Source of the DNA: Sulfurospirillum sp. UCH001
GTDB lineage: Bacteria > Campylobacterota > Campylobacteria > Campylobacterales > Sulfurospirillaceae
NCBI RefSeq assembly: GCF_001548035.1
Contig: NZ_AP014723.1
Span: 2,170,001-2,234,000, forward strand
Direction of reading: 5' to 3'
Length of the DNA stretch: 64,000 nucleotides
Part shown: piece by piece, positions 10,549 to 20,349 of the stretch
How the letters are laid out: every line of letters starts with the position of its first letter
Numbering within the stretch: position 1 is the first letter of the stretch
The notes under the pieces: model-generated
Database searches by the model: none
The model's input: only the letters and a program-made list of their open reading frames with translations
What the model was told of the DNA's origin: nothing
Translations under genes and position numbers: made by a program

Positions 10549-11261
10549 TAGTTTTTACCTCTCTCTTTACGTGCTCTTGGCTTACGCGTATTTTCTTTTT
10601 CTGGTGCTTCTTCTTTTTCTGGTGCAAGACCTTTTACAAGAACCTCACCTTTAAAGATCCATACTTTAACACCGATAACACCGTATGTTGTGTGTGCTTC
10701 TGCAAAACCGTAATCGATTTTTGCACGAAGTGTATGAAGTGGAACGCGTCCCTCTAGGTACCATTCAGTTCTTGCCATCTCAGCACCACCAAGACGTCCA
10801 GAAACAGAAATTTTAATACCTTTAGCACCTGATTTTTGTGCACCTTGGATCACTTTCTTCATTGCACGTCTAAATGCTACACGACGCTCAAGTTGCATTG
10901 CAACGTTCTCTGCACAAAGTTGAGCAGAAGATTGAGGACGTCTCTCTTCTTTAATGTTAACGTTTACATCTTTGTCAATCAACTTAGTTAATTTAACTCT
11001 TAATTTTTCAATATCAGAGCCTTTTTTACCAATAATGATACCAGGACGTGCAGCAACAACTGTAACTCTAAGCTTCTTAGCAGTTCTTTCAATCAAAATT
11101 TGACTAACGCCTGCATAGTAAAGCTCTTTTTTCAAAAATGTTCTAATTTTGTAATCTTCACCAATACTTGTCGCTAAGGTTTGTTTACCTGGGAACCAAC
11201 GAGAATCCCAATTTCTATTGATACCAAGTCTTAAACCAATCGGATTTACTTTTTGACCCAT
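10548..11261 (-). CDS. rpsC: 30S ribosomal protein S3
   Basis: It lines the mRNA entry channel. The 237-residue product starts [20 protein letters not shown]. It has a type II KH domain with the loop [14 protein letters not shown] (about 75-88) and an S3 C-terminal domain, and ends with a charged, lysine/glutamate-rich tail (residues about 215-237). Confidence 0.98.
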   Translation of the reverse strand: MGQKVNPIGLRLGINRNWDSRWFPGKQTLATSIGEDYKIRTFLKKELYYAGVSQILIERTAKKLRVTVVAARPGIIIGKKGSDIEKLRVKLTKLIDKDVNVNIKEERRPQSSAQLCAENVAMQLERRVAFRRAMKKVIQGAQKSGAKGIKISVSGRLGGAEMARTEWYLEGRVPLHTLRAKIDYGFAEAHTTYGVIGVKVWIFKGEVLVKGLAPEKEEAPEKENTRKPRARKERGKN

Positions 11262-11262
11262 C

Positions 11263-11595
11263 TTAGTCTTCCTTCTTTGCAGCTTTTGCTACTTCAACAA
11301 TGATATGAGAAGTTGGTTTTCTAATGCCACTCGCACTACCTCTAGCTCTTGGCATAAAACGCTTCAACACTGGACCAGCATCAACGCGACAAGAAGCAAC
11401 AACAACTTCATTTGGCTCAAATCCGCCATTAGAAACAGCAGAAGCGATTACTTTAGAGATAACTTTCGCACCTTTGTTTGGCATAAACTCTAAACTTGCC
11501 ATAGCAAGCTCTGCATTCATTCCTTGAACTTCACGTGCAATTAGTCTTGCTTTTGTAGGTGATAAACGGATAAATTTTAATATTGCTTTACTCAT
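11263..11595 (-). CDS. rplV: 50S ribosomal protein L22
   Basis: Its extended hairpin lines the nascent-peptide tunnel constriction. The 110-residue product has [16 protein letters not shown], and the hairpin tip region [20 protein letters not shown] is intact, without the insertions or deletions known from macrolide resistance. Confidence 0.97.
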   Translation of the reverse strand: MSKAILKFIRLSPTKARLIAREVQGMNAELAMASLEFMPNKGAKVISKVIASAVSNGGFEPNEVVVASCRVDAGPVLKRFMPRARGSASGIRKPTSHIIVEVAKAAKKED

Positions 11596-11602
11596 CTTCT
11601 AC

Positions 11603-11884
11603 CTACTTACCAATTTTTTTCTGAACAGAGCCTTTGTGACCCTTGAACGTACGTGTTGGTGCAAATTCACCCATTTTATAACCAATGTGATTCTCTGTTA
11701 CATAAACTGGAACAAAGTTTCTACCATTATGAACATTGAATGTAATACCGATCATATCAGGAATAATAGTACTTCTACGAGACCATGTCTTAATCGGCTT
11801 GTTTGATTTTGTCTCTTTTGCTTCAACCGTTTTTTTCAACAAATGAGCATCAACAAAAGGACCTTTTTTTAGCGATCTAGCCAT
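11603..11884 (-). CDS. rpsS: 30S ribosomal protein S19
   Basis: It lies on the 30S head and contacts S13. The 93-residue product begins [18 protein letters not shown] and contains the family core [20 protein letters not shown]. It abuts rplB directly (0-bp gap). Confidence 0.98.
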   Translation of the reverse strand: MARSLKKGPFVDAHLLKKTVEAKETKSNKPIKTWSRRSTIIPDMIGITFNVHNGRNFVPVYVTENHIGYKMGEFAPTRTFKGHKGSVQKKIGK

Positions 11885-12715
11885 CTATTTTCCTTTTCTT
11901 CTAGAAATAATCAGTTTGTCGCTCGCTTTTTTCTTACGAGTTTTTCTACCTTTAGTTGGTTGTCCCCATGGAGTTACTGGATGACGTCCTGAGTTGGTTT
12001 TACCCTCACCACCACCGTGTGGGTGATCTACTGGGTTCATCGCAGAACCACGAGTTTGAGGTCTAATACCACGGTGTCTGTTACGACCCGCTTTACCAAT
12101 AACAACGTTTGCCCAATCTTCATTTCCAACAACACCAACAGTAGCCATACACTCTGCCAATACTTGTCTCATCTCACCACTTGGAAGTCTTACCATAACA
12201 TATTGAGTCTCTTTACCCATAAGTTGAGCATAACCACCAGCACTTCTAGCCATTTGGCCACCTTTGCCAGGTTTAAGTTCAATGTTGTGTAAGATTGTAC
12301 CTACAGGGATGCTTTTTAGCTTCATTGCATTACCTGGTTTAATATCAAGTCCGCCTTCAGCTGCTTGTACTTTATCGCCTACTTTAAGACCTGATGGTTG
12401 AAGAATATATCTTTTCTCACCGTCTACATAGTTGATAAGTGCAATTCTACAATTTCTGTTTGGATCGTATTCGATTGCTGCTACAGTACCTTCGATATTA
12501 AACTTTGTACGTTTAAAATCAATAATTCTGTAAAGTTTTTTGGCGCCCGCTTCTTTATGACGAGAAGTGATTCTACCATTGTTATTTCTACCCGCAGTTG
12601 CAGCAACTTTTACAAGAAGTGAAGGAACACTAGCTTTTGCTGTGATGTCACTTGAATCAAGTCCTGTTAAAAATCTACGACTTGGGGTGTAAGGTTTAAA
12701 TGATTTTATTGCCAT
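11885..12715 (-). CDS. rplB: 50S ribosomal protein L2
   Basis: A 276-residue protein essential for subunit association and the peptidyl-transferase centre. It has an OB-fold then an SH3-like domain. The highly conserved [20 protein letters not shown] (about 224-243), including the functional His, is intact. Confidence 0.98.
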   Translation of the reverse strand: MAIKSFKPYTPSRRFLTGLDSSDITAKASVPSLLVKVAATAGRNNNGRITSRHKEAGAKKLYRIIDFKRTKFNIEGTVAAIEYDPNRNCRIALINYVDGEKRYILQPSGLKVGDKVQAAEGGLDIKPGNAMKLKSIPVGTILHNIELKPGKGGQMARSAGGYAQLMGKETQYVMVRLPSGEMRQVLAECMATVGVVGNEDWANVVIGKAGRNRHRGIRPQTRGSAMNPVDHPHGGGEGKTNSGRHPVTPWGQPTKGRKTRKKKASDKLIISRRKGK

Positions 12716-12717
12716 GA

Positions 12718-12999
12718 TTACGCCTCCACATTCTCTAGTTTAGCGCCCTCTGGCAACTGAACATAAAACTTTTTAAAATCATTACGTTTGCCTTCAATGC
12801 CTTTAAACTTTTTAACTTTTCCCATAACTCTAAGAGAATTGATTTTTAATGGAGTGAAACCAAAGTATTGTTTTAATACTTCTTTCAAGCCATTTTTTGT
12901 CATTCTTACTGAAGTTTGGATAACAACTGTACCATTCTCTTGAAGGCTCAAGCTCTTTTCAGTATAAAGGATTGCCTTAATATCAGTAATATCAGCCAT
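12718..12999 (-). CDS. rplW: 50S ribosomal protein L23
   Basis: A 93-residue tunnel-exit protein, the docking site for trigger factor and SRP. Family segments are [19 protein letters not shown], then the [20 protein letters not shown] loop and strand. It lies between rplD and rplB, 2 bp from each. Confidence 0.96.
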   Translation of the reverse strand: MADITDIKAILYTEKSLSLQENGTVVIQTSVRMTKNGLKEVLKQYFGFTPLKINSLRVMGKVKKFKGIEGKRNDFKKFYVQLPEGAKLENVEA

Positions 13000-13001
13000 T
13001 C

Positions 13002-13616
13002 TTAGCCCTCTTTTGTGATTGTTTCAAGCACTGATTTTTCTATGATTACCGCATAGAACGCAGTTGCTAAATACGCATTAAGCTCATTTGCTTCAACAAG
13101 GTAGCAGTTTTGAATATTTCTAAACGCTAACAATGTTTTCTCGTCAACCAATTCTTTAACGATTAATGCATCTCTTGTACCAAGTGTTTTGATGATTTTT
13201 GCTGCGTCTTTAGTTTTACCAGATTCAACGCTCAAAGAATCAACAACAAAAAGCGCGTTATTAGCTGCTTTTTCATTCAATGCGAACTCAAGTGCTAATT
13301 TTTTCTGTTTTTTGTTAACTTTTAAATCATAATTTCTGTTAGCTTTTGGTCCGAATGCAGCACCACCGCCAACCCATACTGGACTTCTTCTACTACCAGC
13401 ACGCGCACCACCACGGCCTTTTTGAGCCCATGGTTTTTTACCACCACCGCTTACATCACCTTTTGTTTTAGAGTGAGCAGTGTTTGAACGAAGCGCAGCT
13501 TGGTATGATTTGACATAAAGATATAAGTTGTGTGAGTGAATCTCTTCAAAACTTGCAGGAAGAGCCAATGCACCAACATTTTCTAATTTTTCATTTAATA
13601 CGATTGCGCTACTCAT
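13002..13616 (-). CDS. rplD: 50S ribosomal protein L4
   Basis: L4 has a globular domain and a long loop into the exit tunnel. In E. coli it also represses the S10 operon. The 204-residue product carries the loop [20 protein letters not shown] (about 60-80). It overlaps rplC by 4 bp, suggesting coupled translation. Confidence 0.98.
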   Translation of the reverse strand: MSSAIVLNEKLENVGALALPASFEEIHSHNLYLYVKSYQAALRSNTAHSKTKGDVSGGGKKPWAQKGRGGARAGSRRSPVWVGGGAAFGPKANRNYDLKVNKKQKKLALEFALNEKAANNALFVVDSLSVESGKTKDAAKIIKTLGTRDALIVKELVDEKTLLAFRNIQNCYLVEANELNAYLATAFYAVIIEKSVLETITKEG

Positions 13617-14191
13617 TTAACAATCCTTGCTTTACCTAATGATCCATTTGCACCTGGAACTGAGCCTTTAACAGCTAAGATACCATTTTGAGCATCAAAT
13701 GAAACGATCTCATTTTTTACGGTTACTTGGGTATTACCATAGTGACCTGGCATTTTTTTGCCTTTTTGAACACGACCTGGCCATTCGCGGTTACCAATTG
13801 AACCAGTACTTCTGTGGAAACGGTGACCGTGTGCACCTGGACCACCACCAAAGTTGTGACGTTTCATAACACCTGAGAAACCTCTACCTTTAGTATTCAA
13901 AGACACTTTAAGTGTTTTTGCATCACCTAGAGGAGCTGTATCTAAATCGCCTGCTTCAGCGTTTGCAACATCTAAAGTCACAAAGCGATTAAATTCAGCA
14001 GAAAGGTTATACTTTTTTTGCTGACCTGCAATAGCTTTGTTCATTTTTTTGCCACTTGCATAAGAGACTAAAGCACGTTTGTTTTCATCAACTGAACACA
14101 CTTTTGCTTCTAAAACTCTGAGTAACGTGACAGGAACGCTTGGTACTGCAATTGTTCGGCTCATGCCGATTTTTTCAATAATATATTCCAT
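13613..14191 (-). CDS. rplC: 50S ribosomal protein L3
   Basis: It nucleates 50S assembly near the peptidyl-transferase centre. The start is taken at the second of two adjacent ATG codons (14191) because an AGGGG ribosome site then has a 5-nt spacing. The 192-residue product has the loop [20 protein letters not shown] and the core [17 protein letters not shown]. Confidence 0.96.
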   Translation of the reverse strand: MEYIIEKIGMSRTIAVPSVPVTLLRVLEAKVCSVDENKRALVSYASGKKMNKAIAGQQKKYNLSAEFNRFVTLDVANAEAGDLDTAPLGDAKTLKVSLNTKGRGFSGVMKRHNFGGGPGAHGHRFHRSTGSIGNREWPGRVQKGKKMPGHYGNTQVTVKNEIVSFDAQNGILAVKGSVPGANGSLGKARIVK

Positions 14192-14200
14192 CATTACCCC

Positions 14201-14512
14201 TTATTTACCCATAGCTCTAACTTCAACATTGACTTCTGGAGCGAGGTCAAGTTTCATGAGTGAATCAACTGTATCAGTAGTCGCAGACACGATGTCGATC
14301 ATACGTGCATGGATTCTCATCTCAAATTGCTCTCTTGAAGTTTTGTTTACGTGCGGAGATCTAAGCACTGTATAGCGCTTGATTTTTGTAGGCATAGGAA
14401 TTGGTCCGACAATTTCGGCTCCAGTTCGTTTGACAGCTTCGACGATAGCTGCAACAGATCTGTCTAAAACTCTATGGTCATACGCCTTGAGTTTAAGTCT
14501 AATTTTTTCCAT
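14201..14512 (-). CDS. rpsJ: 30S ribosomal protein S10
   Basis: The first gene of the operon. The 103-residue protein ([20 protein letters not shown], then [20 protein letters not shown]) lies on the 30S head and in other bacteria also joins NusB in antitermination. A sigma70-type promoter lies about 60 bp upstream. The leader contains a short stem GTCATC/GATGAC. Confidence 0.98.
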   Translation of the reverse strand: MEKIRLKLKAYDHRVLDRSVAAIVEAVKRTGAEIVGPIPMPTKIKRYTVLRSPHVNKTSREQFEMRIHARMIDIVSATTDTVDSLMKLDLAPEVNVEVRAMGK

Positions 14513-14569
14513 TTAGGTACCCCTGTAAAGAACTTGTCATCGTGATGATGACCTAATTAAAGGACTGTG

Positions 14570-14598
14570 ATTTTACTATAATAGATAGAGAAAGTCAA
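14570..14598 (-). promoter_or_regulatory. Sigma70-type promoter of the S10-spc-alpha operon
   Basis: On the minus strand TTGACT (14598-14593) and TAAAAT (14575-14570) are separated by exactly 17 nt, close to the sigma70 consensus. A recognisable -35 is notable in this phylum and fits strong expression of ribosomal protein genes. No other promoter of similar quality is seen between rpsJ and the next gene. Confidence 0.75.
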
Positions 14599-14767
14599 GA
14601 AATAAGGGGTTTTTCACCATGTAAAAATAAATTTTATTTCCTTTTAAAAAGGAAAGTATTAAACTTGTACTATCAAAATTCTATTTATTTTCAATGAAAT
14701 TTTGAGGAAATCAATATCATATTTGATTAAAAAAAGTTAACCTTTTAAATACATTTAAGGAAAATTT

Positions 14768-15841
14768 ATGCAAACACTTCAAGCTTTTTATGAAACAAAT
14801 TATAAAAATAACCTCTTTTTTGATCGAAAAATTATCATAGAACACAAAAAAACAATCCTCTATGGGCCACGAAAAAGTGGAAAAAGCCATCTTATTATTG
14901 ATCATATTGGTCATTATGAGAAAGGGAGTTATCTTTATATTGATTTTTCTGATGATCGTGTAGAACCTCATTTAGTGGCAGAAAACTTGCCTCTTTTTAT
15001 ACAAAAAAATCGTATTAAACTCTTAGTCATTGAACATTTCGATTTTTCGTTTGAGCTCCCAATAGTCGATGAAATTCTCCTTACAACTTCTTATTCATCA
15101 CACGAACTTGAGGGTTATGAAAAGCTAACTCTTTATCCATTAGATTTTGAAGAATTCATCTCATTTGATAAAAAACATTCGAATATTGAGAACCTTTTTA
15201 ACCTTTATACAAATCATGGAACATTTCCACAAATTGTACAAAGCGTGGAACTTGATTACCAAAAACAAATGCAAAATCTATTACATCTTATTTTAAATGA
15301 TGCAACGACTTTTCTCATCTATAAACGATTCTGTGAATTGCAAAGTACGAAAATCTCCCTCTTTCAAATCTATAACCATTTAAAGGCATTCACAAAAATA
15401 TCTAAAGATAAACTGTATGCCATTACATCTGAACTTGTCGATCAAAAGCTTCTTTTTTTTGTTGAGAAGTACAATCAGCCTACGTCTGCAAAAAAAGTGT
15501 ATCCTATTGATTTTGCACTGAAAGACGCGCTAACCTTTAAAAAAGATTTTCTAAAACGTTTCGAGAATATGGTCTTTTTGGAACTGATAAAACGAGGAAA
15601 AACTATTTATTATGAAGAGGGAATTGATTTTTTTATCCCCAGTGAATCTCTGGCTGTCTTATGTGTTGGATTTGCGACAACAGAGGCTATTGAGATGAAA
15701 CTTCAAAAACTTTTGCCTACCTTTTGGGCATTGCACATCAAGCGCATCGAAGTTGTTACACTGAGCAGTGAAAGTGCTAAAGACATTGAGGGCTTTAGCT
15801 TTTCCATTGCTCCTTTTTGGGAGTGGTCATTACAGCTCTAA
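14768..15841 (+). CDS. AAA-type ATPase (DUF4143-like architecture)
   Basis: A 357-residue protein with Walker A at about residues 34-41 (GPRKSGKS) and a hydrophobic Walker-B-like strand (IKLLVIEHFDF, about 83-93). A winged-helix-like middle (about 185-240) and a C-terminal region (about 255-357) may be nuclease-like. The layout resembles the poorly understood ATPases with a C-terminal DUF4143 domain, but the Walker B is atypical (EHFD rather than DE). AAGGAAA lies upstream of the ATG. The stop overlaps the convergent phosphatase gene by 12 bp. Cellular role unknown. Confidence 0.7.
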   Translation: MQTLQAFYETNYKNNLFFDRKIIIEHKKTILYGPRKSGKSHLIIDHIGHYEKGSYLYIDFSDDRVEPHLVAENLPLFIQKNRIKLLVIEHFDFSFELPIVDEILLTTSYSSHELEGYEKLTLYPLDFEEFISFDKKHSNIENLFNLYTNHGTFPQIVQSVELDYQKQMQNLLHLILNDATTFLIYKRFCELQSTKISLFQIYNHLKAFTKISKDKLYAITSELVDQKLLFFVEKYNQPTSAKKVYPIDFALKDALTFKKDFLKRFENMVFLELIKRGKTIYYEEGIDFFIPSESLAVLCVGFATTEAIEMKLQKLLPTFWALHIKRIEVVTLSSESAKDIEGFSFSIAPFWEWSLQL

Positions 15842-17080
15842 AACCGGTGTAATAAACTTTTGAATGGTAATGGCATTGCCTTTTTTATTGAAATAAAAAT
15901 GGTCTAAAAGTTTGCGGATAATCACAAAACCACGTCCATTGAACTTCTCTGCATTAATGACAATATTTTTAAGCACCATTGTATCAAAGCCTTCTCCTTG
16001 ATCGCTAATGGTTGCTTCGAACAACTCTCGCTTTCCATTAGGAATAATTCCATAAATGATTTTAATTTTTTTATTATGATGTAATTGTTCAAGACGTAAC
16101 ATCTCATCATCAAACTGATTGTGCTCTATAAGATAATTTTTACGTGCTTTATCGACACCAAAACTACCGTGTTCAAGAGCATTGAGCAGTAACTCAGAAA
16201 ATGTCAGCATAATCTGACTTGACGTTTTGCTATCGACATGGTGTGATTTTAAATAGCCTGCGACAGTAAGTAATGCTTCATCAATAGCTTCATAGGTACT
16301 AGGGATACGCAGTACTTTAAAATCTTTGGAAATTTCTAATTTTTGAATATAAATATATGTAAGGTCATCATCACCTTGACCAATACGCATCGCTACTTTA
16401 TCTCGAAAATCTTTGACACAAATAGAATCTATGAAGTCATCCTTTAAACATGACCCGTAGATTTTCCCTCCATGCATAAGACTTTCACTAAGACCATCAC
16501 TGTAGCAAAGCATTTTTGAAATAGAAACCGAAGGCAATGAATTAATGCGAACATTTTCCGTAAAAATACTCAAAGGTGGATTATTGCTGCGTATGGCTTG
16601 AAAATCACCATTTTCACTGATAATGAAAAACGCTGGCATACCGCATGAAGCGTATTTTATGACTGACTCATGAATATTGTACTCCACTAAGACAATACTC
16701 ATAATCTCTTCATCAAAAAGGTTTTTTTGTAAAAATTTAAGAGTTTTGTGAATCCAAACATCAAACACAAACCCCTCTTCTTCTTCCAACTCATCAAAAA
16801 AATAGTTTAAAAATCGTGTGATTGCCATAGCACTCATAGCCGCAGAGAGACCTTTCCCCATAGCATCTGCAATAAATCCTACCAAACGACCATCGTTTGT
16901 TTTTCGAAGAGAATAGGTATCGCCACTGAGTGTACTGTGAGGTTTGTAAGAGATATCGACACGTAAAAGCTCTTTTTTGCCATTTTTTGTCAAATCGATC
17001 TGCTGGTAGTAAAGGTCATTCTTGATAACAAATAGCTCTTTATTAAATGCTTTTTCAAGATCTTCTTTTTCGTGGAACAT
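15830..17080 (-). CDS. RsbU/SpoIIE-type PP2C phosphatase with C-terminal HATPase domain
   Basis: The start is set at MFHEKEDLEKAF because AAAGGAG lies 6 nt upstream of that ATG; nine further in-frame codons upstream are disregarded. The 416-residue product has a PP2C/SpoIIE phosphatase domain (about 35-235; Asp in the LSGDTYSL and FIADAMGKGLSAAM motifs are metal ligands). It ends with an anti-sigma-type HATPase domain (about 260-400; N-box LTFSELLLNALEHG, G-box SDQGEGFD). Such pairings act in partner-switching cascades on STAS proteins. A small STAS-like protein is encoded in the chemotaxis operon here, though a link is only speculative. Confidence 0.8.
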   Translation of the reverse strand: MFHEKEDLEKAFNKELFVIKNDLYYQQIDLTKNGKKELLRVDISYKPHSTLSGDTYSLRKTNDGRLVGFIADAMGKGLSAAMSAMAITRFLNYFFDELEEEEGFVFDVWIHKTLKFLQKNLFDEEIMSIVLVEYNIHESVIKYASCGMPAFFIISENGDFQAIRSNNPPLSIFTENVRINSLPSVSISKMLCYSDGLSESLMHGGKIYGSCLKDDFIDSICVKDFRDKVAMRIGQGDDDLTYIYIQKLEISKDFKVLRIPSTYEAIDEALLTVAGYLKSHHVDSKTSSQIMLTFSELLLNALEHGSFGVDKARKNYLIEHNQFDDEMLRLEQLHHNKKIKIIYGIIPNGKRELFEATISDQGEGFDTMVLKNIVINAEKFNGRGFVIIRKLLDHFYFNKKGNAITIQKFITPVLEL

Positions 17081-17146
17081 TCTTACTCCTTTGAGACATT
17101 TTAGCAAATCTACACTAAACTTCGTTTAGAGAAACAAGGAGTTTTG

Positions 17147-17695
17147 ATGTTATGTGGTATTGATGAAGCAGGGCGTGGCTGTTTAGCTGGACCTCTTGTA
17201 GTTGCAGGAGCTATTTTAAAAGAGCCTATTTTAGGGCTTAATGACTCCAAACAGCTCAGTGAAAAACAACGCGAAGCCTATTTTGAAATCCTACAAAACA
17301 AAGCAGAATTTAAAATCGTTTTTTGTGATCATATAATGGTAGATACCAAAGGGTTAAGTGCTTGTCTTAAATACGCCATCGAAACCATAAAATCACACTT
17401 CAATGGACATGATATCTTGATGGATGGTAACTGTAATTTTGGTGTACAAGGTATTAACACGATGGTCAAAGCGGATGCAAAAGTACCTGAAGTCAGTGCA
17501 GCTAGCATTTTAGCCAAAGTCAGCCGTGATAGGTACATGTGTGAAATCTCTTCAAGGTATCCTCTTTATGAGTTTGAAAAGCATAAAGGATATGGAAGTG
17601 CCCTGCATGTAGAAAAAATTAAGGCGTTTGGGTATTGTGAAATACATCGAAAAAGCTTTAAGCTCAAATCTCTCTCACAACCTTCTCTTTTTTAA
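17147..17695 (+). CDS. rnhB: Ribonuclease HII
   Basis: It cleaves RNA in RNA/DNA hybrids and excises misincorporated ribonucleotides. The ATG at 17147 is preferred over the TTG just before it, because AAGGAG ends 5 nt upstream. The 182-residue product has MLCGIDEAGRGCLAGPLVVAG with the catalytic DEAG (Asp, Glu), then Asp in MDGNCNF and in VKADAKVPEVSAASILAKV. It is divergent from the phosphatase gene. Confidence 0.96.
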   Translation: MLCGIDEAGRGCLAGPLVVAGAILKEPILGLNDSKQLSEKQREAYFEILQNKAEFKIVFCDHIMVDTKGLSACLKYAIETIKSHFNGHDILMDGNCNFGVQGINTMVKADAKVPEVSAASILAKVSRDRYMCEISSRYPLYEFEKHKGYGSALHVEKIKAFGYCEIHRKSFKLKSLSQPSLF

Positions 17696-17775
17696 TCAAT
17701 AGAGAATATTTCTTCATTTTCTATATTTGATAGCGACAATCAAAATAAAGCTAAGTCAAAGCTTTGTTTTCTTAT

Positions 17776-17794
17776 TATTTCAATAATAATTATC
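17776..17794. promoter_or_regulatory. Candidate Fur box upstream of feoAB
   Basis: The 19-bp stretch 17776-17794, ending AATAATAATTATC, matches 13 of 19 positions of the consensus Fur box. It lies about 60 bp upstream of feoA, where repression by iron-loaded Fur would be expected. The region is very AT-rich, so chance matches are possible. Confidence 0.4.
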
Positions 17795-17852
17795 AAAACC
17801 TTAGCATCTCTTCATTTTGATGAGCTCGTTTTGATGAAATAAAGGAGAACAG

Positions 17853-18083
17853 ATGGTAGATTTATCGCAAATCAATAAAAACCAAAAAGTGCTAATCAAA
17901 CAAATTCATGCACAGCACACTTTAAAAAAACGTCTCTATTCGCTTGGCCTTGGTGTGGGTAAAGAGATTGAAGTTGTCGAAACAAGTCTTCAAAAAAATA
18001 CTATTAAAGTCGCTTTAGGCTTTAGTTCTGTGGCATTGCGTTTTGATGAAGCAAAAATGATAGAAGTGGAGGCTTTCGCGTGA
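17853..18083 (+). CDS. feoA: Ferrous iron transport protein FeoA
   Basis: A 76-residue SH3-like cytoplasmic protein that supports FeoB. Family features are the LYSLGLGVGKEIEVVE turn and the C-terminal SVALRFDEAKMIEVE strand. AAAGGAG lies 6 nt upstream of the ATG. It overlaps feoB by 4 bp (translational coupling). A candidate Fur site lies upstream. Confidence 0.92.
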   Translation: MVDLSQINKNQKVLIKQIHAQHTLKKRLYSLGLGVGKEIEVVETSLQKNTIKVALGFSSVALRFDEAKMIEVEAFA

Positions 18084-20308
18084 AAAAAATTGTTATCGCT
18101 CTTGTTGGGCAACCCAATGTTGGTAAGAGTCATCTTGCCAATGCTATTAGTGGTTCAAATCTCAAAATCGGAAATTTTGCTGGTGTTACCGTTGAAAAAG
18201 CAACAGCCCGCTTGAGTACTGAGGATTTTTCAATTGAATTTATCGATCTTCCAGGTCTTTATTCTTTAGAAGATTTTTCAGCCGATGAAAAAGTAACAAA
18301 AGACTTTTTACTCAAAGGCGAATACGACCTCATTCTCAACGTTATTGACTCTACGAATTTAGAGCGTAATTTAATGCTCACAACAGAGCTCATGGAACTG
18401 CAAAAGAAGATGGTTATAGCCCTGAATATGGATGATGAAGCCATTAAAGAAGGTATTAATATCGATTCAGATGCAATGAGCAAAATCCTCTCTCTTCCAT
18501 GTATACGTGTTTCATCAAAATTAAAAACAAACATTGAACTTCTTGTTGAGAAAATTTTGGATGTCACTAAAAATCCTTTAGTCGAACCAAAATTAATTTA
18601 CAGTGATGAAGTAGAAGAACAATTACAAACCATTGTTCGCTTTTTAGATGATAAGCATTTCTGCGCACCAAATGGTCTTACAAATCGTCACATCGCGGTA
18701 GGCCTTTTATGGCAAAAAAAAGATGTCTATGCACTTATGCATGAACAACCTCTTTATGTAGAACTTCACCCTATCCTCAATAACGCACTAGGTCATGTTT
18801 ATATGTATTCACAATGCGATGATATTGAAGAAGTTATCAACCGTCAACATACCGCTTTTTCAGCAGGACTAAGTGCAGAAGTTGTGAGCGTAAGCAAAAG
18901 TAAAAATAGAAATCTCACGCAAAAGATTGATACGATCTTAATTCATAAACTTTTTGGTCTTCCTATTTTTATCTTTTTAATGTGGGGTCTTTTCCAATTA
19001 ACATTTACGCTCGGTGAAATCCCTATGGGTTGGATCGAAGATAGCTTTGGCTGGTTAGGTGAAACCATTGGTATGTCTATCACCAATGAGGCATTAAAAT
19101 CACTCATCGTTGATGGAATTATCGCCGGTGTTGGCAGTGTTATTATGTTCTTACCAAACATTATGATTCTTTTCTTGGGAATCGCACTTCTTGAGACAAC
19201 AGGATATATGTCAAGAGCAGCCTTCTTGTTAGATGGATTTTTTCACAGGTTTGGGTTACATGGTAAAAGTTTTGTACCTTTGGTTACAGGTTTTGGATGT
19301 TCTGTTCCTGCATACATGGCAGCACGTACTCTTAAAAATAAAAAAGATCGTCTTCTTACCATGTTTATTATCGGTTTTATGAGTTGTGGCGCGCGCCTTC
19401 CTGTGTATGTTCTTTTTGCTGGTGCTTTCTTTGAAGAGAGCATGGCAGGAAACGTACTGTTTGGTATTTATATCGTAGGTGCTCTTTTAGGACTTATTGC
19501 GGCTAAAATTTTACGTGTGACTGCCTTTAAAGGCGAAGATGAACCTTTTGTTATGGAAATGCCAAAATACCGTCTTCCAAGTTTAAGACTTCTTTGGTTT
19601 GTTGTCTACTCAAAATCCATTATGTACATTAAAAAAGCGGGAACGTTTATTCTTTTAGCATCTATGCTTATTTGGTTCATTAGCGCATACCCAAAAAATA
19701 GCGTGATAGAAGCAGAATATACAACCAAAATTGAAGCACTTCAAGCACAACTAGAAGAAGCCTCTTCTACTCAAAAAGATGAAGCAGCGGATGAAGAAAA
19801 AGCCATAAATGAGGCAAAACCTACTGAAGAGGTTGCTGCTAATTCAGACGTGAAAGAACCTGCTTCTATTGAAAATGCTATCACAGCACTTGAGAATGAG
19901 AAACGTGAGAAATTAGTTGAAAACACCTATCTTGGTATCATGGGAAAAGCGATTGAGCCTGCATTCGCACCTCTTGGATTCGACTGGAAAATGGGTGTTG
20001 CAACACTCAGTGGTTTGGCGGCAAAAGAGGTTATCGTTTCAACACTGGGTGTTCTTTATTCATTGGGTGACAAAGTTTCAGAAGATGACAATTCGCTTCG
20101 TGAGATTATCGCTTCCAATATGAGTATTGCGTCCGCGATGGCATTTATCGTTTTTGTTATGGTCTACTTACCATGCCTAGCAGCAACAGCTGTTTTTGCC
20201 AAAGAGGCAGAGAGTGCACGTTATACCGTCTATCTTGTTATCTTTACGTTTGCAACAGCGTGGATACTTGCATTTATCACCTATAACGTCATTTTATTGT
20301 TTAGTTAA
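18080..20308 (+). CDS. feoB: Ferrous iron transporter FeoB
   Basis: An inner-membrane GTP-dependent Fe2+ transporter of 742 residues, starting at a GTG. The N-terminal G domain has G1 GQPNVGKS (about 9-16), G3 DLPGLYSL, G4 ALNMDDE (NMDD in place of NKxD) and a helical regulatory domain to about 270. Membrane helices with two Gate motifs follow (FVPLVTGFGCSVPAYMAART and the later ATLSGLAAKEVIVSTLGVL). Between them, residues about 543-614 form an unusually acidic, Glu/Lys/Ala-rich soluble insert. The stop is followed by a strong hairpin. Confidence 0.96.
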   Translation: MKKIVIALVGQPNVGKSHLANAISGSNLKIGNFAGVTVEKATARLSTEDFSIEFIDLPGLYSLEDFSADEKVTKDFLLKGEYDLILNVIDSTNLERNLMLTTELMELQKKMVIALNMDDEAIKEGINIDSDAMSKILSLPCIRVSSKLKTNIELLVEKILDVTKNPLVEPKLIYSDEVEEQLQTIVRFLDDKHFCAPNGLTNRHIAVGLLWQKKDVYALMHEQPLYVELHPILNNALGHVYMYSQCDDIEEVINRQHTAFSAGLSAEVVSVSKSKNRNLTQKIDTILIHKLFGLPIFIFLMWGLFQLTFTLGEIPMGWIEDSFGWLGETIGMSITNEALKSLIVDGIIAGVGSVIMFLPNIMILFLGIALLETTGYMSRAAFLLDGFFHRFGLHGKSFVPLVTGFGCSVPAYMAARTLKNKKDRLLTMFIIGFMSCGARLPVYVLFAGAFFEESMAGNVLFGIYIVGALLGLIAAKILRVTAFKGEDEPFVMEMPKYRLPSLRLLWFVVYSKSIMYIKKAGTFILLASMLIWFISAYPKNSVIEAEYTTKIEALQAQLEEASSTQKDEAADEEKAINEAKPTEEVAANSDVKEPASIENAITALENEKREKLVENTYLGIMGKAIEPAFAPLGFDWKMGVATLSGLAAKEVIVSTLGVLYSLGDKVSEDDNSLREIIASNMSIASAMAFIVFVMVYLPCLAATAVFAKEAESARYTVYLVIFTFATAWILAFITYNVILLFS

Positions 20309-20312
20309 TACA

Positions 20313-20336
20313 GTATGGCTACGAAAGTAGCCATAC
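20313..20336. terminator. Bidirectional hairpin between feoB and aroC
   Basis: GTATGGCTAC-GAAA-GTAGCCATAC is a perfect 10-bp stem with a GNRA-type tetraloop, between the convergent ends of feoB and aroC. T-tracts on either side are weak (CTCTCATTTT on the plus side), so it is a probable shared terminator rather than a textbook one. Confidence 0.65.
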
Positions 20337-20349
20337 CTCTCATTTTACG

